Origin: Cunninghamia lanceolata
Lineage: Eukaryota > Streptophyta > Pinopsida > Cupressales > Cupressaceae
DNA length: 64,000 bases
Assembly: GCA_027924645.1 (NCBI GenBank)
Contig: BSBN01000494.1
Coordinates: forward strand, 258,001 to 322,000
Reading direction: 5' to 3'
The translations under genes and the position numbers were made by a program. Positions within the stretch are counted from its first letter, which is position 1; the number at the start of each line of letters is the position of its first letter. This document shows, piece after piece, positions 23,961-35,668 of this stretch. The notes below the pieces were generated by a model that saw only the letters and a program-made list of their open reading frames with translations, had not been told where the DNA came from and did no database searches.

Positions 23961-24840
23961 AGGAGGAGGAGGAAGAGGATGAAAAGGAGGAAGAGGAGGA
24001 GGATGAGGATGAGGAAGAGGAAGAGGAGGAGGAAGAGGACAAGGAAGAAGAAGAAGAAGGATGAGGAGGAGGATGAAGAAAAAGAAGAAGAAGAAGAAGG
24101 AGGAGGAGGAGAAGGAAGAGGAGGAGGAGGAGGAGGATGAGGAGGAAGAAGAAGGACGAGGATGAGGAAGAGGAAGAGGATGAAGACAAGGATGAGGACA
24201 AGGATGAGGAAAAGGATGAGGATGAGGACGAGGAGTAGGGGGACAATGACAATGAGGACAAGGAGGAGGACGAGGAAGAGGATGCGGCAGACGAGGACAA
24301 AGAAGAAGAAGAAGAAGATGAAGAAGGAGGACGAGGAGGACGAGGAGGATGAGGCGGATGAGGAGGACAAGGAGGATGAGGATGAGGAGGAGAAGGACAA
24401 GGATGAGGAGGATGAGGATGAGGATGAGGATGAGCAGGATGAAGACAAGGACGAGGACGAGGACAAGGACGAGGACGAGGACGAGGAGGACGAGGAGGAT
24501 GAAGACAAGAATGAGGATGAGGACGAGGATGAGGATGAGGACGTGGTAGAGGAGGACACGGTAGAGGATGCAGAAGAGTAGGAAGAGGAAGAGGAAGAGG
24601 AAGAGGAAGAGGAAGAAGAAGGAGGAGGAGGAGGAGGAAGAAGAAGAAATAAAAGTAGAAAAAGAAGAAGAAGGTGATGATGATGATGATGAAGCAAAAT
24701 AAGATGAAGAAGATGAAAAAGAGGAAGAACAAAATCAAGAACAAGAACAAGAACAAGAACAAGAACAAGATGTAGAAGGAGAACAAGAAGGAGAAGGACA
24801 AGGACAAAAAGGATGAGGGGGAGGAGAAAGAGAATAAGAA
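23795..24840 (+). repeat. About 1 kb of GAA/GAG/GAT/GAC purine-rich repeat
   Basis: The plus strand is almost entirely A and G, with interspersed GAC and GAT, so forward frames encode mostly E and D with some K and Q. Sub-blocks are GAAGAA-rich, GAGGAG-rich, GATGAG/GACGAG-rich and finally CAAGAA-rich (24730-24770). Several overlapping ORFs exist on both strands purely because of composition. A tract of this length could form a triplex and is prone to length change. Confidence 0.9.
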
Positions 24841-24888
24841 GAGGAAAATTAAGGAGAAGTTGTCAAGCCAATAACATCTTTCCATGCA

Positions 24889-25246
24889 TTGTCACTACTT
24901 GGAGAAGTTAAAAAAGGATTGCTTCTTAAAGGAGATTCTAGTCAAGCCATTCAATCAATGCTAGGGTACCTTAAACCATCCTTAAACTCTTCCTCTAAGG
25001 CACACCAAAAGGTTAGAGAAATGGAAGAACACATTCATCACCATCAAGAGTTAGATGCAGAGGGAAGGCCCATATTAGAACTTGAGTTAATTTTCCAGAT
25101 ATACACAAAGGATGTGAGGACTAGGAAACTCACAAAATGGAATAATTTTCTAATAAAAGATGCAATAGGGGAAGATGAAGACTTTATGTAAAAGCATCCA
25201 CAATTTGTTAGTGTTGAGGACAATGCTTTTGTAAAGGTAGGGGGCA
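24889..25246 (+). pseudogene. pol: gypsy integrase C-terminal tail
   Basis: The ORF 24889-25191 ends TKWNNFLIKDAIGEDEDFM, and the frame continues after one stop as KHPQFVSVEDNAFVK. The pattern W-x-N/K-N-x-x-x-x-D-A-x-x-E-D-E-x-F followed by K-H-P is the well-known C-terminal segment of plant Ty3/gypsy integrases, just upstream of the 3' LTR. Upstream catalytic parts are absent. A polypurine-like tract (AAAGGTAGGGGG, 25233-25244) follows. Confidence 0.7.
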
Positions 25247-25573
25247 TGCTATGCCCCTAATCCTATAGTGTGTATATGGTTATGAGTAGTCAACTTGTGG
25301 CCAACTTAACTCTTATTTAAGTTATATAATAATTAATATAGTCTTATATAGGTAGTCAGGTTGGCCTGGGTGCATCCATGGCATAAGTATGGTATATATA
25401 GAAGATAGAGGTTAGTTATTATCATCATATTGAATATTGTGTTCTTATTAAAGACTATTGGAGGTATCCCTCTCGAAGTGGATTAGGAGGTTGCCCCTCA
25501 AAGTGGAATATTATTAAGTATTTGTAGAATATATCCTATTATATTCTTCTATTGTGCAAGTTATTTCATTACA
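25247..25573 (+). repeat. 3' LTR of small gypsy element
   Basis: Starts TGCTATGCCCCTAATCC directly after the purine tract and ends TTATTTCATTACA. It pairs with 22565-22893. Confidence 0.88.
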
Positions 25574-26009
25574 CTTTATTTATACTACTTTCTAATTCTT
25601 AGGCACAAGGTGGGAGAGTGAAGCATCTTGTGTTATGACAAGTAGGGTCTATAAAGGGTAGTGGCTTAGAAATGGAGTACTATACTTTGAAAAGTGTGCT
25701 CACTCTTTAGAGGGGTCAAAAATATTGTCATTATTAGTTACTATTCATGGTGCATTGAATAATTTGGTCATGGGGGCATTGGGTTTTTGTCATACCATGG
25801 ATTGTGGTAGTTTTGGTTTTGGAAAACTATTTATGGTTTGATTTTCCCTCTCCACCTCTATATAAATTAGATGCATTGGACAATTGTTTTATGCATATTT
25901 TGTAGGTTGAACATTGTTACACTACTAGAAAGCTATCAAAGTGAAGGGAGAAAGTTGGATGTTTTGACATAATGCTTCTATTGGATTAATACAGACTTGT
26001 TCTCTCTAT
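25574..26009 (+). other. Short unassigned spacer between elements
   Basis: AT-rich sequence without ORFs over 60 codons. A TATA-like CTATATAAAT near 25858 has no supporting context. Confidence 0.4.
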
Positions 26010-28338
26010 TGGTACTTGCTATTGTCTCGAGTTTCAAACATTCATCTGCAGGCCCCTTCATAAAAATCTAAAAAATTCTAAGTGCCTTGGCCTCCTAAAG
26101 TTGCATGCATGTATCCTTGTATATGCATTGGTGTTTGTATGTACATTTGAGTGTACATGTGCAGATATACATTGGCGAGCCCGAAAATAATGTCCAATTG
26201 GCTTCAAAAGGTGCAAAAAATAGTTATGTGCATTTTGTATGCATATCAGGTTGTACATTATAGGCATATTCCATCACAGACTCTGGGAATATCCTGTGCT
26301 TGCATTTCGGGTTTGCATGTATATTTTGTTTGTATGTCTGCACATACAATGGCGATATGCAACGGGCACATACATCGCCAATATGTAAAGGAAATATACA
26401 AGGCCGACATACAATAGAAAATATACAAAAGGTCATCGATAAAGCTTTGTATATCAGCAACTCAACAAATTATCTCTCCAATGGCAGATGCATATACAAA
26501 GGAGAATGTATGTTCGATATACATTGGAAACATGCAAAAGGCACATACAAAGAAAAGATACATACAAGGTAAGGATCAAGGGGTCGGGCCCACTAGTTGT
26601 ATATCCGCATTGTATGTTTGCACATACAAGGGTTATATGCAAAGGGAAAACATGCAAAGCTCGGACGCGAAAAGAAAGTATGTTGTGGTAGATAAAATTT
26701 TGGGGTCCGCAGGATGTACATTGCACATTGTATGTGCCAATATACAATGGATAAGATACATGGCCCAGACCCAAAGAGATATATATCCTAGTTGACACAG
26801 CGTCCAATCTGCGGCTTGTATGTATGTGTGCATTGTATATGCCAATATACAAAGCAATATGCAAGAATAGAGATACAAGGTGGAACCCGATGGTGATTTC
26901 AAAGTGTTTTATAAAGTTTTGGGATTCGTGCCTTGTATGCAGGGTGAAATGGCAAAATGGAAGAGGAAAAGGTCAGCAATGGGAAAAGGGCACTTATGTG
27001 GCATGATTTAATTGGTCAGTGACTTTTCAGCATGTTTGAAGGCCGTTGATCTTAGCGATAGGAAGGGGATCAACGACCCTATTTTGAATGCGTGAGGATG
27101 GAAGGGTTTCCTGTGTTTGCTACATCATTCCAAGTGGGAAAAATTCTAGAGTACGCAGTTGTTGCATCTCGCGGGTAGGTTGGCCATTTATGGCAAGATC
27201 GCTGAGGAATGGGTTTTGATTGACAGGATAGCTACCATGTTCGATGAAAAAAATCTCTAGGCGGCAGTGCAGATCCTGATTTCCACCTGCCTCTTTCCTC
27301 TATTTCTCTTGGCCGCATTGAATGTTTTGAGCACCAATTCCGATGGTGCATTGTATCTGGCAACATTTTGAAATGCCATGTAATTAATTGATGAGTACAC
27401 ATTCTTGGTATATATCAGAACTGTGTTGCTCATTGTAAGGTTGTTGAAGACTTGGGCAAAATTTTGGAGAGAATAACGAAGAACAAAGCCTTTCTTGGTT
27501 GTTCTACCTCTTTTTTGGAGTTTATGAGTTGCATTTTGAATGGAGGTTGCACATATTTTCAATTTCATGTCATTTTTATATGGGAAATGTTTCATTGCAT
27601 GTGTTTAGCTATTTCTCTCCATTTGTTGTATGCATCCCTTCTTCTGAATCTGGTTGCTAAGGGTTTCTAAGATTCTAGGAGACAAATTTGCTATATTGCA
27701 TGCTTGATCTGTGACTTCCATTCAAGGAGTGGATTAAACTATTTTAGGTTAAGTATGAAGAAGAATGTATGTCAGCTGGGATATGTGTAAGTAGAGACAG
27801 CTAAATACTCAGTTTTAGGTGGTATTTGTAAGGCAAATATCAATCTAACCCCTTGAAACTTGAATGCCAGTGCAAACCATTCACTTGTATACGTCTAGTT
27901 GACTCCTTGCCCTGAGATAGGCACCAGTTCGCTCCCTGTGTAGTAGTTATGACCCAAAACCCCCTGTCTTGCATCCAAAATATAATACAAACCATTTCAT
28001 ACTTCCAACCTATTAGTTTGTAGGAGTAGGAATTGGACCCCTACATACTCTCATTCCAAACTAGTTAGATATGTCCAAGAGCAGTGCCAAACTTATGATT
28101 TATCATGAAAATCTTGGTCCAAACGTGAGAGTATTCTGCCTATTGTTGTAAAGCTAAATCTTTCTGTCATTGGGCGAGTCAAGGTTAAATCCTTAGCTAA
28201 TAGGGATACCCCCCTTGGTGTGGCAGAACCATAAGTGAAGGGAAGGAAGCTCATGCAACCTCCTGTATTAGTTGGCTGAATTTGCTTGTGCATTGGAACT
28301 GGCAGCTCCTCTGCCAATTCAGAGAGAAAGACCCAACA
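26010..28338 (+). repeat. 5' LTR of gag-only element
   Basis: Runs from TGGTACTTGCTATTGTCTCG to GAAAGACCCAACA. Its first 900 bp are unusually dense in TTGTATGT/ACATACAA and ATGCAAA words that form many small inverted repeats. It aligns with 30661-32984 over its whole length with scattered, mostly transition, differences. Confidence 0.9.
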
Positions 28339-28341
28339 AAG

Positions 28342-28557
28342 TGGTGACTTTGCTGGGGATGTGATTTGAAAAGATATATTTTTGGCCCATCCAAGTCACC
28401 AACAAAGTGGTGACTCTGGTAGGGAAGAGTCATCAATAGATATATTTTTGGCCCATCCAAGTCACCAACAAAGTGGCAACTCCGCTGGGGATGTGATTTG
28501 AAAGGATATATTTTTGGCCCATCTGAGTCACCAACAAAGTGGCGACTCTACTGGGGA
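28342..28557 (+). repeat. Four-copy 66-bp primer-site array
   Basis: TGGYGACTYYRCTGGGGA-like sequences start at 28342, 28408, 28474 and 28540, exactly 66 bp apart. Each is preceded by AACAAAG. The sequence after them alternates between ATGTGATTTGAAA (units 1 and 3) and AGAGTCA (units 2 and 4), so the true period is a 132-bp dimer. The first copy lies three bases after the LTR end and starts with TGG, as a primer site should. A degenerate fifth copy is at 28705-28722. The tRNA is not initiator Met; I cannot name it with confidence. Confidence 0.85.
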
Positions 28558-28801
28558 AGAGTCAAATGATTTGAGGACTGGAAAATCTAGTTTCTAGTGA
28601 AGTTGTTGCAGCAAAACCAAATAAAGACCATATGGTGCTCTACTGGCGTGATGAATCCAAAAAACAAAAGTGCCTTGTTAATGTTTTGTCCTCTCTATGA
28701 GAGGTGGCGACTCTGTTGATTGAACCTATCCAAAGCTGCAACATATTTCCAGGTATTCCATCTTTTCATTCAAAATGATGAGTTTAGAGTAGCAAACCTG
28801 G

Positions 28802-30458
28802 TTGTGCTCTCAAAGAAGACCATTTTTTATTGAAAGGTATAAAGCTTTAAATTTCATAGGAATAAATGGTTACCCAAATGTTATTCCCAATAAGATTAGA
28901 AAATGTTTGCCAAAATATAGTGGATCAAATTCTGAGTTTGCAAACAAATATCTGCAAATTTTTTGTAATTTGATAGAAGATTATGAGGTAGAGGCTGAAG
29001 ATGTAGTAATGAGACTCTTTGTTCAGTCATTAGAAGATGATGCTAGGGTCTGGTTTTCAGACCTACCTATGTGTTCAGTTTCTTCATGGGTAGATTTAGA
29101 AGTTGCATTCCTAGAGCAGTTTGGTGAAAGATTTTATTTGGCCTCATTCATCATACATTTCATGAATATCCAAAAGGAAGATGAGGAACTGGTTCCAGCC
29201 TTTAATGTTAGATTTATTAAGTTGCTCAAGCAAATTCTTGAATATATGAGACCCAAAGATGCATTGTGTTTGGCAATTTATTTCGCTACATTTGATGAAG
29301 AAATGAGTTATTTGTTGAGAGATAAAGAACCAGCTACACTTCACCAAGCCTACAAATTTGCTATGGATATTGAAAATAATTAGAAATATGGAATGCCAGT
29401 AGGTTTCATGACTACAATCTTTCAAAATAGTTTTCAAAGTGAATGTGTTTCTGTTGTTCCAATGTACTCATTGAGAGATGATTCTATAGAAGGAAATATA
29501 TTTCAGAACAATGGGTACGGTCATGATGTGATGCACAAACATGAAGAAGATGTTGTAGAAAATATAAGCACATCCTATAATGGTGAAGACAAATATTGTT
29601 CTCAGCCTCTAGAAGAGAAGTCTGCAGATGCAAAATGCCCTTCAAATGATCAAATGAAAGATATACATGAGATTGTGTCTTGCAGTAAAAGGTATATCCA
29701 TGTTATTCCTGATTATTTATATGAGGTGGATATGCAGAGCTTCACTCTGAATATAGAAAATGTTGATTCAAGGGATAGCAGTGAATGTGTTGATGACTGC
29801 CAGCATTCAGATGCATATGTAAGCCTTTCATATGATGAAATATATATGGATGCTGAGTATGAGTGCTTCCTTGAAGATTATTACCACCTCTACAATGCAG
29901 AGGTTCAAATATTTGCTTTTGATCATCAGGGCATTGGTGAAGAGGAAAATTAGGGTGACTATTCAGATGTGCATGGACAAGTTGCAGATGTGTGTGCTCA
30001 TATGTAGGGGTGACTATGAAGTTTTTGATGAAGGGCTGCACTCTGAGCTTTTTATGCCTTCTCTCGAGACATTTCAGGTGGACCTTAATGACAAAATTGC
30101 TAAGCACAATGATGATGGATATCTGAATGTTTATAAAAATGAATGTGATTTTGGTTATGAAATGTTGCCTGTGCCTGAATACTGCTTGTTCAGTTCAGAG
30201 AACCTTTTATTTTTTGATGAAAGGCAAAATTCTGATGTGGATTCATTTGTTTCATGTGAGTCTATTATTTTTCCAAGCAACATTAGTGACTCATGTGATG
30301 ATGACATTCTACAACTGATGATAATGTATGCTGATGAAGCTAGTTGTAGATTTGTTAAAGAAAAAGAAATGGGCAGCAATACAAATAATTGCAATGCTGG
30401 GTGCTGCAAACAACAAAATGTTTTCAGGCTTCATTTGAAGAAATCAAAAGAAAATTAG
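28802..30458 (+). pseudogene. gag: Retrotransposon gag of gag-only element
   Basis: Frame 2 opens at ATG 28802 (MCSQRRPFFIERYK). It has one TAG at 29381-29383, continues to 29953, and shifts to frame 3 from about 29960 until 30458, giving roughly 550 codons. Residues ~60-160 contain VMRLFVQSLEDDARVWFSDL and SWVDLEVAFLEQFGER, the core of the plant retrotransposon gag (capsid) family PF03732. The C-terminal half is acidic and cysteine-containing but shows no CCHC knuckle. Only one stop and one shift interrupt it, a good state of preservation. It has no pol neighbours. Confidence 0.85.
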
Positions 30459-30491
30459 ATATTTGAGAAAGGAAAATTCTGGTTTTTCCTT

Positions 30492-30514
30492 TTTGGTGGC
30501 CCTGGGCCACCAAA
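30492..30514. repeat. Perfect 11-bp-arm hairpin
   Basis: TTTGGTGGCCC, a single T, then GGGCCACCAAA. It lies shortly after the gag stop and about 150 bp before the 3' LTR. It could be a structural element in the genomic RNA; its function is unknown. Confidence 0.7.
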
Positions 30515-30660
30515 TAAAATTTAAAATATGTGATTTGTGATGCAGATTGGTGCAGTGTTTGACTCTATGTGCCCAATGGATAAGGACTGGCCTGCATCCT
30601 AGAGATCTATGGTTCTCTCCATGCCTGCAAGAGACATGCATACCCAGACAGAGCCAATGA

Positions 30661-32984
30661 TGGTGCCTGCTACTATCTCAAGTTTCAAGTATTCATCTGC
30701 AGGCCCCTTCATAAAAATCCAAAAAATTCTAAGTGCCTCAGCCTCCTAAAGTTGCATGCATGTATCCTTGTACATGCATAGGTGTTTGTATGTACATTTG
30801 AGTGTGCATGTGTAGATATACATTGGTGAGCCTAAAAATAATGTCCAATCAGCTTCAAAAGGTGTAAAAATAGTTATATGCATTTTGTATGCATATCAGG
30901 TTGTACATTGCAGGCATATTCCATCGCAGACTCTGGGAATATTCTATGCTTGCATATCAATTTTGCATGTATATTTTGTTTGTATGTCCACACATACAAT
31001 GGTGATATGCAATGGGCACATACATCACCAATATGCAAAGGAAATATACAAGGCCGACATACAATAGAAAATATACAAAAGGTCATCGGCAAAGCTTTGT
31101 ATATCGGCAGCTCAACAAATTGTCTCCTCGATGGCTGATGCATATACAAAGGAGAATGTATGCCTGATATACATTGGAAACATGCAAAAGGCACATACAA
31201 AGAAAAGATACAAGGTAAGGATCAAGGGGTCGGGCCCACCGGTTGTATATCCGTGTTGTATGTTTGCACATATAAGGGTTATATGCAAAGGGAAAACATG
31301 CAAAGTGCAGACGCGAAAAGAAAGTATGTTGTGGTAGATAAAATTTTGGGGTCCGTAGGATGTACATTGCACATTGTATGTGCTGATATACAATGGATAA
31401 GATACATGGCCCAAACCCAAAGAGATATATATCCTAGTTGATATAGCGTCCAATCTGTGGCTTGTATGTATGTGTGCATTGTATATGCCAATATACAAAG
31501 CAATATGCAAGAATAGAGATACAAGGTGGAACCCGATGGTGATTTCAAAGTGTTTTATAAAGTTTTGGGATTTGTGCCTTGTATGTAGAGTGAAATGGCA
31601 AAATGGAAGAGGAAAAGGTCAGCAATGGGAAAAGGGCACTTACGTGGCACGATTTAATTGGTCAGTGACTTTTGAGCATGTTTCAAGGCCGTTGATCTCA
31701 ACGATAGGAAGGGGATCAACGACCCTATTTTGAATGCTTGAAGATGGAAGGGTTTCCTGTGTTTGCTACATCGTTTCAAGTGGGAAAAGTTCCAAAGTAC
31801 ACAGTTGTTGCATCCCGCGGGTAGGTTGGCCATTTATGGAAAGATCGCTAAGGAATGGGTCTTGATTGACAGGATAGCTACCATGTTTGATGAAAAAAAT
31901 CTCTAGGCGGCGGTGCAGATCCTAATTTCCACCTGCCTCTTTCCTCTATTTCTCTTGGCCACATTGAATGTTTTGAGCACCAATTCCCATGGTGCATTGT
32001 ATCTGGCGACATTTTGAAATGCCATGTAATTGATTGATAAGTACACGTTCTTGGTATATATCAGAACTGTGTTGCTCATTGTAAGGTTGTTGAAGACTTG
32101 GGAAAAATTTTGGAGAGAATAACGAAGAACATAGCCTTTCTTGGCTGTTCTACCTCTTTCTTGGAGTTTATGAGTTGCATTTTGAATGGAGGTTGCACAT
32201 ATTTTCAATTTCATGTCATTTTTATATGAGAAATGCTTCATTGCATGTGTTTAATTGTTTCTCTCCATTTGTTGTATGCATACTTTCTTCTGAATCTGGT
32301 TGCTAAGGGTTTCTAAGATTCTAGGATACAGATTTGTTGTATTGCATGCTTGATCTGTGACTTCCATTCAAGGAGTGGATTGAACTATTTTAGGTTAAGT
32401 ATGAAGAAGAATGTATGTCAGCTGGGATATGTGTAAGTAGAGACAACTAAATACTCAGTCTTGGGTGGTATGTGTAAGGCAAATACCAATCTAACCCCTT
32501 AAAACTTGAATGCCAATGCAAACCATTCACTTGTATATGTCTAGTTGACTCCTTGCCCTAAGATAGGCACCATTCTGCTCCCTGTGTAGTAGTTATGATC
32601 CAAAACCCCCTGTCTTGCATCCAAAATATAATACAAACCATTTCATACTTCTAACATGTTAGTTTGTAGGAGTAGGAATTGGACCCCTGCATACTCTCAT
32701 TCCAAACCAGTTAGATATGTCTAAGAGCAGTGCCAAGCTTGTGATTTATCATGAAAATCTTGGTCCAAATGTGAGAGTATTCTACTTGTTGTTGTAAAGC
32801 TAAATCTTTCTGTCATTAGGTGAGTCCAGGTTAAATCTTTAGCTAATAGGGTTACCCTCCTTAGTGCAGCAGAACTAGAAGTGAAGGGGAGGCATCTCAC
32901 GCAACCTCCTATATTAGTTGGCCGAATCTACCTGTGCATTGGAACTAGCAGCTTCTCTTCCGATTCGGAGAGAAAGACCCAACA
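30661..32984 (+). repeat. 3' LTR of gag-only element
   Basis: Pairs with 26010-28338. It starts TGGTGCCTGCTACTATCTC and ends GAAAGACCCAACA. No clear polypurine tract precedes it. Confidence 0.9.
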
Positions 32985-33373
32985 CTCTCTTTGATGGTGG
33001 AGTTTTTACCAAAAATGTTTCTCCAAATACATCCAATGTTATGGGTTTGTGTTTATGAGTTTGTGTATTTCTTACTACTAATCTACCTGCTTATCCATGT
33101 TGTATTTTAGATTTATGGTTAATATTAATTAGATTTGTATAGTTTATGTTTATACTTGCACTAGATTTATTCACTAGATTTCTTGATACCATGGACATTT
33201 ATTGCATTATCATCCTTAGACCTTGAGATAAATCTTAGAACAAATAGATATGATTTTAAATGTGTCTTCATGACCACATCTTATCTCTTCACACCTTCAT
33301 GGTTATCTATCAAAATGATTACACATTATTAATTATCACATGATGATTTTATGGCCAATTAAGCCTATCTTAC
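32985..33373 (+). other. Short spacer between elements
   Basis: AT-rich, no ORF and no recognised motif. The phrase GATTACACATTATTAATTAT here resembles GATTACATATTGATTATCAT after 46094, which may be chance or mean the copia element landed in repeated sequence. Confidence 0.35.
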
Positions 33374-34415
33374 TGAAAGGAAGCAAGGTATGTGGAACAC
33401 ACTTCCTACACTGATCTAATGAGGAAAGTTGTACAATTTTTTATCCTTTAACAATTACAGTAATGAGATTCACAATATAGGAAAGATATAATAACATCAA
33501 ATGCAAATGCAAAAGCTCACAACACAAGGTATACGTGGGGAAAACCCTTTCGAGTGAAAAACCCACACTCCAAAGAATAACCCAATGTATTAATATGTAA
33601 AAAATTAAGGTTACAATACACTTCTAGAGCCAAGCTCTTGCATGCGTTCACTACTATTGATATTCTGGAGTAGTTTTGGGAGCATAATAGTACCTACAAA
33701 ATGAACCATACAGACTACTCCAACAAGTACCTTATCTATAGATAATAACAAACATGAAGGAACCCTCTAGAGGAATATACAAGAGGTGGGCATCCAAATC
33801 CACATGGCACATATTACAACACATCTTTGCATGCAAATGACACTTGTACAAGATTCTCTTTCACCTCTTACAACCCTCCAAACTTGGGCGCCCCATATTT
33901 ACCTGAAAAAGATATGACAGATGCTCTTACACATCTTACAATCATCATAGAATCTTTCATATATGACAACACTTACAGTTGCAAGAGAATCCAACATAAA
34001 TAACTAATAATAGTTGTTTCTCTTACAACTTGTCATAACCCAACTTGGGTGCTCAAATTCCCCATGCAAGATACTTTGCAAAACTTGTCCAACCTGTCAT
34101 AAAATTCAGTTCTTGTGCGTCATAACCTATCATAGGAATCTTTCATACAATAATGACTTACACATATCTCTAGATGCCAACACATGGCAAAGAATCTCTA
34201 CCACAAAGTGGGATGCTTACATTCCAATGTAGGAATAAATGCATCCTTGTCACCCTCCATGTCACCTGCTAGTGTGATGATAACTCACCATGCCATGTCA
34301 CTCTAGATGACAAAATATGATGAGAAAGAAAATACAACATAGGCATAAAATAAATATACAATAAATAAATATAATGCTAGGAAATAACAAGGTTGAGACA
34401 CTTTAATTCCCAACA
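33374..34415 (-). repeat. 3' LTR of minus-strand copia
   Basis: On the minus strand it begins TGTTGGGAATTAAAGTGTCT and ends at TGAAAGG (plus-strand view). It matches 45085-46094 along its length; the partner is about 30 bp shorter. Confidence 0.88.
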
Positions 34416-34428
34416 TTCTCCCACTTGT
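34416..34428 (-). other. Polypurine tract of minus-strand copia
   Basis: Minus-strand ACAAGTGGGAGAA directly abuts the LTR start. It is the same motif type as at 4840-4850 in the first copia element. Confidence 0.8.
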
Positions 34429-34439
34429 CGAACACCTTG

Positions 34440-35663
34440 TCAAAACCAATCTAAATAAGAAATCAACTGCTAGGGGCCGAGAGGCCCATAGACTCCGAAC
34501 ACCATCTGAACTTCTTTGTGCTCACAAACTTTGTCAATGAATCTGTAACATGTGTCAAAGTATCAACTTTCTCAAGTTTCACCTTACCATCTTCCACCAT
34601 GTCACGTACAAAATGGAACGAAACATCAATACCCTTCATTCTAGCATGGAAGGTTGGGTTCTTTGCCAAACAAATAGCACTCTGACTATCACAACAAATA
34701 GTGATCATCCCTACATCAAGCCCAACATTAAAACATAATCTCTTAAGCCAAATTGAATCCTTACAAGCATTCAAGTTTCTGCCATGTACTTTTCTTCTGT
34801 AGTAGACAAAGCGACGATAGGTTGTCGCTTACTCATCCAACTACTAGCACCACTAAACATAGTAAAAACATAACCATTGGTGCATCTCCTATTGTCAATA
34901 TCACCTATCCAATCAAAATCCACATATCCACAAATACAAACAAAATTCCAAGGTCCTATAGGATAACCATGATAGCATAAGGACTACTCAAAAGTACCCT
35001 GCAAATATCTGAACACTCTCTTTGCCACACCCCAATGTACCCATCTAGTATTAGCCATAAACTGATAAGGACTCCCGTTGCTTGGGTAATGTCTAATCTT
35101 GTATAGACCATAGCATACATCAAGATGCCAACAACACTTGGATAAGGAACTCTAGTCATGTCCTCCATCTCAGTAGAAAACTTTGGACAATCTTCCTCAG
35201 ATCATTTTGTCCCCAACATAACATGAACAATCAATACCAGTCTACATGATGCCATGTTGAATCTCCCCAACATAGTATTCACATACTTTGGTTCATCCAA
35301 AGTTTTTTGTTTGTCTCGACTCTTCTTATTTCCATCCCCAAGATGTACCTAGCTTCCCCTAAATCTTTCATCTCAAACTGTGCTGACAACTAAGACTTCA
35401 AATCATCAACATACAAAACAATAATGAGAATGTGATCATTATCCATCTTATAATAAGCATAATGATCTAATTTCAATCTCATAAATCCCAAAATCAACAC
35501 ATAGGCATCAAATATTTGGTACCACATCCTTGGAGACTGGTTCAAACCATACAAAGATTTTTTCAACTTGCAAACCAAATTTTATTTACCTCTTTCAATG
35601 TAGTGTTTATGATGTGACATATAAATCTCCTCCTCCAAGTCACCATGAAGGAAAGTTGTCTTC
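34440..35663 (-). pseudogene. pol: copia reverse transcriptase C-terminal part and RNase H
   Basis: Minus-strand translation from 35663 downward begins KTTFLHGDLEEEIYM, then KKSLYGLNQSPRMWY and the catalytic LYVDD at about 35402-35415. About 15 residues after YVDD are missing before LSAQFEMKDLG. RNase H includes SWMSKRQ near 34835, CCDSQSAICLAKNP near 34680 and a final 103-codon open block (34463-34774). Its left neighbour in the original frame is the block ending at 40951; the nested element lies between them. Confidence 0.85.
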
Positions 35664-35668
35664 ACATC

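Larger units (their letters stand above)
22565..25573 (+). mobile_element. Small Ty3/gypsy deletion derivative with purine repeat core
   Basis: LTRs of 329 and 327 bp bound a 2.35-kb interior. The flanks CATTA (22560-22564) and CTTTA (25574-25578) agree at four of five bases and may be a decayed target duplication. The primer-site start TGGTATCAGAG follows the 5' LTR by two bases. The interior keeps a gag-like start and an integrase C-terminal tail; protease, reverse transcriptase and integrase core are missing and replaced by about 1 kb of GAA/GAG/GAC repeat. The element is non-autonomous. Confidence 0.8.
26010..32984 (+). mobile_element. Gag-only LTR retrotransposon with 2.3-kb LTRs (TR-GAG type)
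   Basis: Two direct repeats, 26010-28338 (2329 bp) and 30661-32984 (2324 bp), enclose 2322 bp holding a primer-site array and one gag ORF. The LTR termini are TGGT...CCCAACA. No protease, integrase or reverse transcriptase is seen, so it fits the described class of terminal-repeat retrotransposons with a GAG domain. Possible target copies are weak: CTCTAT before and CTCTCT after, five of six bases. Confidence 0.85.

Noticed and set aside
23908..24885. Long minus-strand ORFs (325 and 258 codons) and plus-strand E/D or R/K ORFs
   Set aside because: They follow from the near-absence of stop codons in the GAA/GAG/GAC repeat. Protein content is single-residue runs of S, L, P or E.
26151..26902. 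Overlapping ORFs of 60-136 codons on both strands in the gag-only LTR
   Set aside because: Present in both LTRs but overlapping in several frames, rich in C, H, Y and I from the ACATACA/TGTATGT words. No sign of selection on one frame.
28335..28560. Regular 66-bp repeats resembling a CRISPR array
   Set aside because: The whole unit is repeated, spacers alternate between two sequences, and the repeat is a retrotransposon primer site directly after an LTR. The genome is eukaryotic.
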